Source: Humibacter ginsenosidimutans (lineage in GTDB: Bacteria; Actinomycetota; Actinomycetes; Actinomycetales; Microbacteriaceae). Taken from it: 64,000 nt of DNA. The DNA is taken from the NCBI RefSeq assembly GCF_007859675.1, contig NZ_CP042305.1, positions 3,534,001 through 3,598,000 on the forward strand. Direction: 5' to 3'. The notes under the pieces are model-generated. The model was not told the origin of the DNA. It searched no databases and saw nothing but the letters and a program-made list of their open reading frames with translations. A program made the position numbers and the translations under genes. Within the stretch, counting starts at the first letter, position 1, and each line of letters opens with the position of its first letter. Below, piece after piece: positions 6,612 to 15,118 of this stretch.

Positions 6612-9161
6612 GTGGCCAACCTGCTCAACCGGCTCGGACTCTTCTCCGCGCGCAAGCCATGGACCGTTCTGGTCGGATGGCTCGTCGCACTCGCTCTTGC
6701 CGGAGGTGCCTTCCTCGCGTTCGGCGGCACGCTCGCCACGAGCTTCAACATTCCGGGCACCGAGACCGCGAAGGTCACCGCGCAGTTGCAGAAGCAGCTC
6801 GACCAGAGCGGCGGCGCGACGGGCAGCGTCGTCTTCCAGACGAAAGACGGATCGAAGCTCGACGCCGCCCAGAAATCCGAGATCAGCTCGCTGCTGAAGC
6901 GGGTCGGAACGGTCAAGGGCGTCGACAGCATCGTCGATCCGTTCACCACAGCCGATCAGCGCGATGCGCAGGCGAAGAAGCTCACCGACGGTCAGACGCA
7001 GATCAACACGGCAACCCAGCAGATCGCGGACGGTCAGTCGCAGATCGACGCGGGCCGCGCACAGCTCGATGCCGGGCAGAAGCAGCTCGATGACGCCGTG
7101 GCCCAGGCCAAGGCGGCGGGCGCGTACGACCAGGCCTCTGCTCAGTTCGAGGCGCAGCAACAGCAGCTCGACGCGGCGAAGGCGAAGCTCGACGCATCGC
7201 AGAGCCAGCTCGACGCCTCGACGAAGAAGCTCGAGGCATCCCAGAAGCAGGTGGATGCCGGCACCCAGCTCATGGACGCCGCCGCCAAGATCCGCACGGT
7301 CTCGACCGACGGCTCCACGGCGGTGGGCATGGTGCAGTTCAAGGACGACCTGTTCAACCTGCCCTCGAGCGTGAAAGAGGCCGTGGCGCACAAGCTGGAT
7401 GCCGCCGACATCTCCGGCGTCGAGGTCAACTACTCCTCGGAGATCGCCACCGACATCTCCGGTCTGATCGGCCCTGGTGAGATCACCGGCGTGGTCATCG
7501 CGCTCATCGTGCTCATCGTGATGATGCGCGCCCTCATGCCTGCGCTGATGCCGCTGATCTCCTCCCTGATCGGGGTGGGCGTCGGCGTGGCGGGCGCCAT
7601 GGCCTTCTCCGGGGTCGTGGACATGTCGTCGGTGACGCCCGTGCTCGGCCTCATGCTGGGCCTCGCGGTCGGCATCGACTATGCGTTGTTCATCGTCAAC
7701 CGACATCGCAGACAGCTGCTGGCGGGCATGGACGTGAAGGAGTCCATCGGTCTCGCCAACGGCACAGCCGGCAATGCCGTCGTGTTCGCGGGTGCGACGG
7801 TGCTTGTGGCGCTGCTCGCCCTCAATGTGAGCGGCATCGGATTCCTCGGCGTGATGGGCACGGTCGGCGCGGCCTGCGTGCTGGTCGCGGTGCTCGTGGC
7901 GGTCACCCTGACGCCTGCACTGCTCGGGATGCTCGGGCTCAAGGTTCTCGGCAAGAAGGCACGGGGCCAGATCGGTCATGAGGCGCACCGCGCCCCGGTC
8001 GCGAAGCCGATGAGCACCCCGCGCGTCGTGCTCTCCGTGGTCGCCGCGGTGATCGGACTGCTGATCATCGCCATCCCCGCGCTCTCGATGCGGCTGGGAC
8101 TGCCGGACGGCTCCTCGTCGCCCACCGACTCGACCTCGTACAAGGCCTATACCGCGGTCGCCGACAAGTTCGGCGCAGGACAGAACGGCCCGCTCATCGT
8201 CACTGCCACCCTGCCGAAGGCGGTCAGCGAGACCGACCTGGTGCCCACAGAGGCGAAACTCGTCGACAAGCTGATGACCGTCCACGACGTGGTCGCCGTC
8301 GCGCCGATCGGCGCCTCTGATGCCCGCGACTTCATCGCTTTCGAGGTGATCCCAGCAGACGGGCCGAGCAGCGCATCCACCGAGGCGCTCGTGCACGATC
8401 TGCGCGGCACCGACGTGTTCGGCTCGGACGTCACGGTGGGCGTCGCCGGCCAGGCGAGCGCGAACATCGACGTCTCCGAGAAGCTCGCGAGCGCGTTGCC
8501 GCTGTACCTCGCGGTGGTCATCGGTCTGTCGCTGATCATCATGATCATCGTGTTCCGGTCGCTGCTCGTCCCGGTCATCGCCACAGGCGGATATGTGCTC
8601 TCGCTGTTCGCCGCGTTCGGCGGCATGACGGCCGTCTATCAGTGGGGCTGGCTGAGTGCGATCTTCGGGGTGCACGATCCGGGCCCCGTGCTGAGCTTCG
8701 CGCCGATCATCGTCATGGGAGTGTTGTTCGGCCTCGCCATGGACTACCAGCTGTTCCTCGTCTCCGGCATGCGCGAGGCGTACGTGCACGGCCTGCCCGC
8801 TCGTCAGGCGGTGGTCTCCGGCCTCCGCGGCGGACGAGCTGTCGTGACCGCGGCGGCGATCATCATGATCTCGGTGTTCGGCGGGTTCGTCTTCTCCGAG
8901 CTCGACATGATCCGGCCGCTCGGCTTCGGCCTCGCGTTCGGTGTGCTCTTCGACGCCTTCCTCGTGCGACTCGTGATCGTGCCCGGGCTCATGCATCTTT
9001 TCGGCAAGGCCGCATGGTGGATCCCGAAGTGGCTCGACCGTATTCTTCCCAACGTGGATGTCGAGGGTGCCGCTCTCGAGCGCAGCCACCCGTTGCACGG
9101 GGTGTCGGCGGGTGCCGACGCCATCGCAGACGAGGAAGAGGCGGCGCAGCCCGTCCATTGA
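6612..9161 (+). CDS. MMPL/RND-family transporter
   Basis: 849 residues. After the first membrane helix comes a long extracytoplasmic domain (about residues 110-225) made of QLDA-type heptads (for example KLDASQSQLDAS), a coiled-coil as in YhgE/Pip-like and MMPL proteins. Two blocks of five to six helices follow, with the signature GLAVGIDYALFIVNRHR in the first and GVLFGLAMDYQLFLVSGMRE in the second, including the aspartates thought to carry protons. It exports hydrophobic or lipid compounds with the proton motive force. It starts at GTG 6612, with GAAAGG 9 bases upstream. It is divergent from tetR, which probably represses it. Confidence 0.9.
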   Translation: MANLLNRLGLFSARKPWTVLVGWLVALALAGGAFLAFGGTLATSFNIPGTETAKVTAQLQKQLDQSGGATGSVVFQTKDGSKLDAAQKSEISSLLKRVGTVKGVDSIVDPFTTADQRDAQAKKLTDGQTQINTATQQIADGQSQIDAGRAQLDAGQKQLDDAVAQAKAAGAYDQASAQFEAQQQQLDAAKAKLDASQSQLDASTKKLEASQKQVDAGTQLMDAAAKIRTVSTDGSTAVGMVQFKDDLFNLPSSVKEAVAHKLDAADISGVEVNYSSEIATDISGLIGPGEITGVVIALIVLIVMMRALMPALMPLISSLIGVGVGVAGAMAFSGVVDMSSVTPVLGLMLGLAVGIDYALFIVNRHRRQLLAGMDVKESIGLANGTAGNAVVFAGATVLVALLALNVSGIGFLGVMGTVGAACVLVAVLVAVTLTPALLGMLGLKVLGKKARGQIGHEAHRAPVAKPMSTPRVVLSVVAAVIGLLIIAIPALSMRLGLPDGSSSPTDSTSYKAYTAVADKFGAGQNGPLIVTATLPKAVSETDLVPTEAKLVDKLMTVHDVVAVAPIGASDARDFIAFEVIPADGPSSASTEALVHDLRGTDVFGSDVTVGVAGQASANIDVSEKLASALPLYLAVVIGLSLIIMIIVFRSLLVPVIATGGYVLSLFAAFGGMTAVYQWGWLSAIFGVHDPGPVLSFAPIIVMGVLFGLAMDYQLFLVSGMREAYVHGLPARQAVVSGLRGGRAVVTAAAIIMISVFGGFVFSELDMIRPLGFGLAFGVLFDAFLVRLVIVPGLMHLFGKAAWWIPKWLDRILPNVDVEGAALERSHPLHGVSAGADAIADEEEAAQPVH

Positions 9162-9245
9162 CCCCAGCAGCCACGGTGACGCCGTGACGGGCCTGCGACG
9201 GGCCGACCTTTTCGTCGCACGCAACATCCTGATGAGGAGAGATGA

Positions 9246-10262
9246 ATGGCTGAAGTGCGTAAGCCGCTGACGGCGAACAGCTCGATCGGCGAGTGGCTCG
9301 ATGACGCGGAGGGCGGCCCGCTCGTGCGGGGCCTCCTGTCCGCCAGCGGCGCAGACGAGTCCACGTTGGCACCGATCAAGGCTCTGCCGTTGCAGCAGCT
9401 CGTGGCATTGAGCCAGGGGCAGCTGCCCCAGTCCGTGGTCGATGACCTGGTGCTCAAGGCGAACGGCGGCGTCATGCCGGAGGAGACCGAGAGCTCGGCG
9501 TGGGCCGAGACCGTCACGCAGGGACGGTTCGCGGGCAAGACCGTGATCGTCACGGGCGCGGCGTCCGGAATCGGGCGGGCCACGGCATCCAGGGTCGCGC
9601 GCGAGGGGGGCCGCGTGGTCGCCGTCGACGTGTCGGCAGACCGGCTTGCCGAGTTCGCAGGCTCGCTGCCCGACGCGCAGATCGTCACGGTCGTCGGCGA
9701 CATCACGAAGCAGGAGAGCGTGGATGCCATCGTCGCAGCAGCGGGCGACCGCATCGACGGTCTGGCGAACGTCGCGGGCGTGAACGACGACTTCTCGCCG
9801 CTGCACGAGACGAGCGATGCCATGTGGGATCGCGTGATCGGAATCAACCTGACGGGTGCGTTCAAGCTGACCCGTGCCGTGCTGCCCGCCATGCTCGCGA
9901 CAGGCAAGGGCTCGGTCGTGAACATCGCGTCGGAGGCCGGCCTGCGCGGCAACGCCTCCGGCAACGCCTACACGACGTCGAAGCACGCGGTGGTGGGTCT
10001 CACCCGCAGCGCCGCGTTCATGTATGGACCGCAGGGCATCCGCGTGAACGCGGTCGCGCCGGGTGGGGTGGCCACGGGCATCCCGTTCCCGCCGAACGTG
10101 TCGCAGGCCGGATCCGCCAGGCTGCAGCCGTTCCAGTCGATGATCCCTGCTCTGGCGACCGCCGAGCAGCTCGCCGCCTCGATCACGTTCCTGCTGAGCG
10201 ACGACGGCGTCAACGTCAACGGCGTCGTGCTGCCCTCCGACGGCGGCTGGTCGGTGCAGTAG
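9246..10262 (+). CDS. SDR-family oxidoreductase with N-terminal extra domain
   Basis: 338 residues. Residues 95-338 are a classical short-chain dehydrogenase: TGAASGIGRAT nucleotide motif, NVAGV, NIASEAG (Ser), YTTSKHAVVG (Tyr, Lys) and a C-terminal LPSDGGWSVQ. The first 85 residues form a separate helical module (SIGEWLDDAEGGPLVRGLL, then LPLQQLVALSQGQL). This resembles the small tail module of some actinobacterial GH3 glucosidases and sugar permeases, an assignment I make from memory. The start has AGGAGA about 6 bases upstream. It follows the MMPL gene by 84 bases and ends at a strong terminator. Confidence 0.85.
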   Translation: MAEVRKPLTANSSIGEWLDDAEGGPLVRGLLSASGADESTLAPIKALPLQQLVALSQGQLPQSVVDDLVLKANGGVMPEETESSAWAETVTQGRFAGKTVIVTGAASGIGRATASRVAREGGRVVAVDVSADRLAEFAGSLPDAQIVTVVGDITKQESVDAIVAAAGDRIDGLANVAGVNDDFSPLHETSDAMWDRVIGINLTGAFKLTRAVLPAMLATGKGSVVNIASEAGLRGNASGNAYTTSKHAVVGLTRSAAFMYGPQGIRVNAVAPGGVATGIPFPPNVSQAGSARLQPFQSMIPALATAEQLAASITFLLSDDGVNVNGVVLPSDGGWSVQ

Positions 10263-10276
10263 CGCCCGAGCACGAG

Positions 10277-10313
10277 AGATCGCCCCGGCCCCTGAGGCCG
10301 GGGCGATCTGTTT
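10277..10313 (+). terminator. rho-independent terminator
   Basis: A perfect 14-base stem, 10277-10290 with 10296-10309, a CCTGA loop and a short T-stretch, located 14 bases after the SDR stop codon. Confidence 0.85.
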
Positions 10314-10339
10314 CCGGGCGCCTCGCGGAGTGCGCTGTC

Positions 10340-10355
10340 GGGGTGTGCACACCCC
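10340..10355. promoter_or_regulatory. perfect palindrome before the phosphatase gene
   Basis: GGGGTGTGCACACCCC is a perfect 16-base palindrome ending 2 bases before a TACGCT -10 box (10358-10363), with the ATG at 10370. Its place between the -35 and -10 regions suggests an operator for an unknown repressor. Confidence 0.45.
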
Positions 10356-10369
10356 TCTACGCTGAGCGG

Positions 10370-11140
10370 ATGCCCCGCATCGCCCTCATCTCGGACGTCC
10401 ACGGCAACACTCCCGCGCTGCTCGCCGTGCTCGACGCGATCGCACACGACGGCGTCGACACGATCGTCGACCTCGGCGACATCGCCTCGGGCGGAGTCGA
10501 CCCGCGCGGCACGCTGGATGCGCTGCGTGCGCGACCGGACATCCTCACCGTGCGAGGCAATCACGAGCGACAGCTGCTGACCCTGTCGCGGGGGAACATG
10601 GGCGCCTCGGATCGACTCGCGTTCGATCTGCTCTCCGGCGACGACCTGCTTTGGCTGGCGGCGTTGCCGGCCACGCTCGAACCCGCGCACGGCGTGCTGG
10701 CGTTTCACGGCGCCCCCGACGACGACCTCTGCTACCTGCTCGAGGCCGTGGACCCGGCCGCCGACGACGCGCTGCGGCAGGCGACGGATGGCGAGGTCGT
10801 GGAGCGGCTGGGGGCATCCTTCGGTCACTACGAACTCTTCGTGTGCGGACACACCCACGTGCAGCGCACCCGGCGTCTGCCGGGCGGCGCACTCGTCGTG
10901 AATCCGGGCAGCGTCGGCTGGCCGGCGTACGCCGATGACCTTCCCGCACCGCACCGCGTGCAAGCGCGCTCGCCGCGTGCCCGCTACACGGTCGTCGAGA
11001 AGGATGCCGCAGGCTGGCGCATCGACGAGCGCGCCATCGACTACGACTACGACGCCGCCATCGTGCTGGCGTTGCGCAACGGCCGGCCGGATGTGGCGCA
11101 CGCCCTGCGCACAGGCTTCGTGGGCGCGGACGCCGGATAG
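10370..11140 (+). CDS. metallophosphoesterase (YfcE/MJ0936-like)
   Basis: 256 residues. All calcineurin-fold motifs are visible: ISDVHGN (residues 7-13), LGDIAS, VRGNHERQL and CGHTHVQRT, followed by VVNPGSVGWPA. These residues bind two metal ions. The family hydrolyses phosphodiesters such as cyclic nucleotides. ATG 10370 lies 6 bases after a TACGCT box, so it is probably leaderless. It converges on the lacI-type gene with only 13 bases between them. Confidence 0.85.
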   Translation: MPRIALISDVHGNTPALLAVLDAIAHDGVDTIVDLGDIASGGVDPRGTLDALRARPDILTVRGNHERQLLTLSRGNMGASDRLAFDLLSGDDLLWLAALPATLEPAHGVLAFHGAPDDDLCYLLEAVDPAADDALRQATDGEVVERLGASFGHYELFVCGHTHVQRTRRLPGGALVVNPGSVGWPAYADDLPAPHRVQARSPRARYTVVEKDAAGWRIDERAIDYDYDAAIVLALRNGRPDVAHALRTGFVGADAG

Positions 11141-11153
11141 AGAACGCTGCTCG

Positions 11154-12227
11154 TCATGCCGAGTCGCGCAGCACCAGCTCGTGCCCGACCCGCCGCGAGA
11201 GGTGCTCACCGGCTTCGCCGCGAAGCAGCGCTGCGACGAGCTCGATCGCGTGCCGCGCCAGTGCGCGCCGATCGGCGGCCAGCGTCGTCAGACGCGGCGT
11301 GACGATCTCGCCGATTTCGAGACCGTCGATGCCGATCACCGCGACATCGGCGGGCACCCGGATGCCCGCGCGCGCGAATCCGCCCAGCGCCCCGACCGCG
11401 AGCAGGTCGTTGAAGCACACCACGGCGTCGACCGGGTTGCCGGATGCCCCGAGTCCGCGCGCGAGCGACTCGGCGGCGGCGAGCCCACCCTCGTGCGTCG
11501 GCGCTGCGACGACTCGCAGTGCTGGAGCCAGCCCGGCGGTGCGGAGCGCGCCGTCGAGCATACGCATGCGCGCGGACGGCTCACCCGTGATGTCGATCAT
11601 CGCGACCCGGCGTCGGCCGATGCCGTCGAGGTGCGCGACGGCATCCCGCATTCCGCCGGCGAAGTCCAGCTGCACGGTCGCGCCTCGGGCAGGCGCGTCG
11701 TCGAGGAGCACGGTGGGCAGGCTCGAGGTGAGGTGTGAATCGGCGCGGTGCCCGAGGTGTCCGATGACGGCATCCACCCGTCGAAGGAGCGCATCGAGTC
11801 TGTCGTCGCCGTGCGGGCCGCCGAGGTCGGTCATCATGACGGCCCAGTCCCGTTCGGCCGCGAGTCTGGTCAGTTCAGAGGCGAGCTCCGGATAGTAGGG
11901 GTTGCGCAGGTCGTTGACGACGAAGCCGATGGTCACGTCTCGGCCGCGTACGAGTCGCTGCGCCGCCCGGTTGGGGCGATAGTGCAGGGCGGCAGCGGCC
12001 CGCTGCACACGCTGCTTGGTGGTGGGACTCACGTCGGGGAGGTCGTTCAGAGCGCGCGTGACCGTCTGCCGCGACACACCCGCGGCCGCCGCGACGTCGT
12101 TGATGGTCGCTGGCTTGGTGGCCGCCGCCGCGCCGGCGCGCGCAGCGCGATGCTCCTGTGGCGCCGTCGCATCGCGGCCGAGAGCGTCGGACGAGGTCTC
12201 GCGCGCCCTGCGTTCGCCCGTTGCCAT
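11154..12227 (-). CDS. LacI-family transcriptional regulator
   Basis: 357 residues. A 40-residue unstructured tail precedes the HTH TINDVAAAAGVSRQTVTRAL and hinge helix HYRPNRAAQRLVRG; the periplasmic-binding-protein-like effector domain follows, with VDAVVCFNDLLAVGAL and VIGIDGLEIGEIVTPRLTTL. TACGAT (complement of 12235-12240) lies 7 bases before the ATG, suggesting leaderless expression. A 20-base perfect palindrome (12255-12274) in the divergent gap is its probable operator. The likely target is the divergent sugar-type oxidoreductase, so the effector may be a sugar or polyol. Confidence 0.9.
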   Translation of the reverse strand: MATGERRARETSSDALGRDATAPQEHRAARAGAAAATKPATINDVAAAAGVSRQTVTRALNDLPDVSPTTKQRVQRAAAALHYRPNRAAQRLVRGRDVTIGFVVNDLRNPYYPELASELTRLAAERDWAVMMTDLGGPHGDDRLDALLRRVDAVIGHLGHRADSHLTSSLPTVLLDDAPARGATVQLDFAGGMRDAVAHLDGIGRRRVAMIDITGEPSARMRMLDGALRTAGLAPALRVVAAPTHEGGLAAAESLARGLGASGNPVDAVVCFNDLLAVGALGGFARAGIRVPADVAVIGIDGLEIGEIVTPRLTTLAADRRALARHAIELVAALLRGEAGEHLSRRVGHELVLRDSA

Positions 12228-12254
12228 GTTCGGAATCGTACTGGTAATCTCACT

Positions 12255-12274
12255 GACCGTGAACGTTCACGGTC
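12255..12274. promoter_or_regulatory. LacI-family operator
   Basis: GACCGTGAACGTTCACGGTC is a perfect 20-base palindrome with a central CG, the form expected for LacI-family operators. On the + strand it follows TTGCCA (12221-12226) and TAATCT (12245-12250), so it covers the start of transcription toward the oxidoreductase gene. It also overlaps the -35 region of the regulator gene. Confidence 0.85.
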
Positions 12275-12354
12275 GCGCTCGTCGCAGACCGAAGACAGGC
12301 CGCCGCCGGAACCGTGCCGGCCACGAAACCCCTGATGTCCGACGGAGGAACTTC

Positions 12355-14358
12355 ATGACCGAGACCCTGCAGCACGTTCGTTGGGGCATCGCAGGACCGG
12401 GCGGGATCGCGCATCGATTCGCTGAGCAGCTCGGGCACAGCCGCACCGGCGAGCTCGTGGCGCTCGCCAGCCGCAGCCCGGAGCGGGCGCGCGCGTTCGC
12501 CGCCGAGTTCGAGAAGGCGCCTGGCGGCATCCGCGTGCACGACTCCTACGACGCGTTGTTCGCCGACCCCGACGTCGACGCGGTCTACATCGCCACGCTG
12601 CACATCGATCATGTGCGGCTTGCGATCCAGGCTCTGGAGGCCGGCAAGCACGTCGTCTGCGAGAAGCCGCTCTCCGTCGACCACGCGGGAGCCATGGCCG
12701 TCGTGGAGGCCGCGCGACGCAGCGGCCGCTATTTCGCCGAGGCGTTCATGTATCGCTTCCACCCGCAGACGGTCCGCCTCGCGGAGCTCGTCGCGTCGGG
12801 CGTGATCGGCGACGTGCAGCACATCGAGGCATCGTTCGCGTTCCGTGCCGATGTTCCCGCCGAGCACAGACTCGTCGCGGCCGACCTCGCCGGAGGCGGC
12901 ATCCTCGACGTCGGCGGGTACGCCATGTCGGTCGCCCGTCTGGTGGCGGGAGCCGCGACGGGCGCGCGGTTCGCCGACCCCGTGTCGCTCACCGCGAAGG
13001 GGATGATCGGGGCGACGGGCGTGGACGAATGGGCGAGCGCATCCGTCGTCTTCGCGTCGGGCATCACCGCGCACGTCACGTGCGGCGTGCGCGTCGAAGA
13101 CGACAACCGTGTCGTGGTCAGCGGCTCGAAGGGTCGCATCCTCGTGCCGCAGCCGTGGCTGCCCTCGCCGACGGAGCCCAGCGTCATCGAGGTGCGCACC
13201 ACGGACGCCGCGCCCGAGCGCATCAGCATCGAGCCGGCCTATCAATACGCGCTGCAGGCGGATGCCGTCGCCGAGTACGCGCAACAGGGCCAGAGCCCGT
13301 ACATGAGCTGGGCGGACAGTCTGGGCAACGCCGCAGCCCTCGACTCGTGGCGCGAGGCGATCGGGTTGGAGTACCCGTTCGAGCGCGCGACCGCGAACAT
13401 CCCGCCTGCGAGCGGCCGCGCTCCGCGCAGGCGGCCCGATGCGACCATGCGCTACGGGCGCATCCCCGCGCTCGACAAAGACGTCTCGCGTCTGATCATG
13501 GGTGTGGACAACCAACGGACGCTCGGGCACGCCTCCGCCATGTTCGACGACTTCGTGGAGCGCGGCGGCAACGCCTTCGACACGGCCTACATCTACGGCG
13601 GCGGACTCATGGAGCGACTGCTCGGCCAGTGGATCGCCAACCGCGGACTGCGTGACGACGTCGTCATCGTCGGCAAGGGTGCCCACACCCCGCACTGCGA
13701 TCCGGAGTCGATCGTGCGCCAGCTCGACGAGACGCTCGAGCGACTGCAGACCGATCACGTCGACCTCTACCTGATGCACCGCGACAACGAGGACATCCCG
13801 GTGGGGGAGTTCGTCGACGTGCTCGACGAGCAGGTTCGCGCAGGACGCATCCGAGCCTTCGGCGGATCCAACTGGTCGATCGAGCGCTACCAGCAGGCGC
13901 TCGATCATGCGGATGCCAACGGCCGGCAGCGCTTCTCCGTGCTGAGCGACCACTTCGGCCTGGCGCACGCCCTGGATGTTCCGTGGGCCGGATGCCGCTA
14001 CGTCACCGACGACTCCGACCGGGAGTGGCTCGAGGCGACGGGCACGACCCTGCTTCCGTGGTCGTCGCAGGCGCGCGGGTTCTTCGCGCGTGCCGATCGT
14101 GACGACACCTCGGACCAGGAGCTCGTGCGCTGCTACTACAGCGACGACAACTTCGAACGGCTGGCCAGAGCGCGGGAGCTCGGATCGCAGCTCGGACTCG
14201 CTCCGACGGCCGTGGCACTGGCCTATGTGCTGGCGCAGGACTTTCCGACGTTCCCGCTCTTCGGCCCGCGCAGCATCGAGGAGACCCGCACCTCGATGGC
14301 GGGCCTCGAGGTCACGCTGTCGCCCGAGCAGGTGCGCTGGCTCGACCTGCGGGCTTGA
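12355..14358 (+). CDS. fused Gfo/Idh/MocA oxidoreductase - aldo/keto reductase
   Basis: A single 667-residue frame with two complete enzymes. Residues 1-345: Gfo/Idh/MocA family, with WGIAGPGGIAHRFAEQL (nucleotide binding), CEKPLSVDH (the EKP lysine) and a C-terminal sheet containing GGGILDVGGYAMS. Residues 363-667: aldo/keto reductase, with FDTAYIYGGG (Asp, Tyr), VGKGAH (Lys), DLYLMHRDN (His), GGSNW and a final FGPRSIEETRTSMAGLE. A short linker with RAPRRRPDA joins them. GGAGGA lies 5 bases before ATG 12355. The first domain would oxidise or reduce a sugar or cyclitol with NAD(P), the second its aldehyde or ketone. Controlled by the divergent LacI protein. Confidence 0.85.
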   Translation: MTETLQHVRWGIAGPGGIAHRFAEQLGHSRTGELVALASRSPERARAFAAEFEKAPGGIRVHDSYDALFADPDVDAVYIATLHIDHVRLAIQALEAGKHVVCEKPLSVDHAGAMAVVEAARRSGRYFAEAFMYRFHPQTVRLAELVASGVIGDVQHIEASFAFRADVPAEHRLVAADLAGGGILDVGGYAMSVARLVAGAATGARFADPVSLTAKGMIGATGVDEWASASVVFASGITAHVTCGVRVEDDNRVVVSGSKGRILVPQPWLPSPTEPSVIEVRTTDAAPERISIEPAYQYALQADAVAEYAQQGQSPYMSWADSLGNAAALDSWREAIGLEYPFERATANIPPASGRAPRRRPDATMRYGRIPALDKDVSRLIMGVDNQRTLGHASAMFDDFVERGGNAFDTAYIYGGGLMERLLGQWIANRGLRDDVVIVGKGAHTPHCDPESIVRQLDETLERLQTDHVDLYLMHRDNEDIPVGEFVDVLDEQVRAGRIRAFGGSNWSIERYQQALDHADANGRQRFSVLSDHFGLAHALDVPWAGCRYVTDDSDREWLEATGTTLLPWSSQARGFFARADRDDTSDQELVRCYYSDDNFERLARARELGSQLGLAPTAVALAYVLAQDFPTFPLFGPRSIEETRTSMAGLEVTLSPEQVRWLDLRA

Positions 14359-14473
14359 GCCCTTCGCCGGCGGTGCGCCATCGGTCCGACGAGCCATTTG
14401 CAGGATGGGGAGGGCCCGGGTACACCCCCGTGTATTGGGCACAGCGTCGGCGAATGAATCGATTCGGCGATGC

Positions 14474-14620
14474 TTGACAAGGCCCGCGCACGGGGACGAA
14501 GCTTTCTTTGGGTCGTTCATTGCTCTCCGTGGGGGCGGTGAGCAAGCGGCCCATTCGATAACTCGCCCGCTTACCCCATCTCCGCCCGATGAGCCGAACA
14601 CCGGCCCATCGGGCTGTTTT
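14474..14620 (+). ncRNA. candidate small RNA with three hairpins
   Basis: The 298-base gap 14359-14656 has no coding frame. TTGACA (14474-14479) could start a transcript. It is followed by hairpin TTGCTC/GAGCAA (14520-14545), AAGCGG/CCGCTT (from 14544 to about 14573), and an 8-base stem GCCCGATG/CATCGGGC (14584-14614) with TGTTTT. I know no Rfam family that fits. The -10 box is weak, so this is a candidate only. Confidence 0.3.
14584..14620 (+). terminator. terminator-like hairpin
   Basis: GCCCGATG (14584-14591) pairs with CATCGGGC (14607-14614), followed by TGTTTT. It ends either the oxidoreductase transcript or a small RNA. Confidence 0.55.
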
Positions 14621-14656
14621 GTGTCCGCAAGACCCTGAACCAGGCTCAGGGAGCAA

Positions 14657-15118
14657 TCAACCTTCGGCGACGAGACGGGCGTGAATCTCGCCGATGTCCA
14701 CCCCGAGCTGATCGAGCAACGTCGTCGCCGGGTCGGGCCTTCGTCGCGTGAGCAGAGCCATGAGCAGGTGGCGGCGTGTGATCTGCTTGGCCCGCTCCGC
14801 CTTGGCCACGAGAAGCGCCGATTGGAGCACGGCCTTCGTTCCGGCAGACAACGGAGTGCGCTTGCCGAGCGCGGCGGGGGAGTGGCGCCAGTCGTCTCCG
14901 AGCTCGAATCCGACGGCGGCCAGGGCCGACCGATCCAACGTCTCGGCCGCGCCCCTGATCGCGGCCGAGTCCGCTCCCACCAGGCGCGCGAGCCGCTCGT
15001 CGGCGACGAGCGCGGTCAGCACGTCTTCCGTTCCGATGCGCCGGCTTCCTCGTCGAGCGGCCTCGACTCGTGCGTTCTCGATGGCGGCACGAGCGGGGCC
15101 CGCGAAGTGTTCAAACAT
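14657..15118 (-). CDS. stand-alone Clp N-terminal-domain protein
   Basis: 153 residues made only of the Clp repeat region that in ClpA/ClpC binds adaptors and substrates: MFEHFAGPARAAIENARVEA, IGTEDVLTALV, then a second repeat around TPLSAGTKAVLQSALLVAKAE and ITRRHLLMALL. No AAA+ module is present, so it cannot unfold proteins itself. Related free Clp-N proteins are common in actinobacteria, and a role as adaptor or inhibitor of ClpC is a guess. Its first 8 bases overlap the end of the HTH gene, so the two form one operon. Confidence 0.85.
   Translation of the reverse strand: MFEHFAGPARAAIENARVEAARRGSRRIGTEDVLTALVADERLARLVGADSAAIRGAAETLDRSALAAVGFELGDDWRHSPAALGKRTPLSAGTKAVLQSALLVAKAERAKQITRRHLLMALLTRRRPDPATTLLDQLGVDIGEIHARLVAEG

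Noticed and set aside
6462..10352. Very long - strand frame upstream of tetR (about 1300 residues)
   Set aside because: It is antisense to the MMPL and SDR genes and is His/Arg/Asp-rich, the usual shadow of GC-rich coding sequence; the TetR protein clearly begins at 6461.
12250..14601. 783-residue - strand frame over the fusion oxidoreductase
   Set aside because: Low-complexity Arg/His/Asp-rich shadow with no domain; the + strand has intact motifs throughout.
14510..14625. 6C RNA or another known actinobacterial RNA motif
   Set aside because: The C-rich loops of 6C RNA are absent on either strand; I could not match another family.
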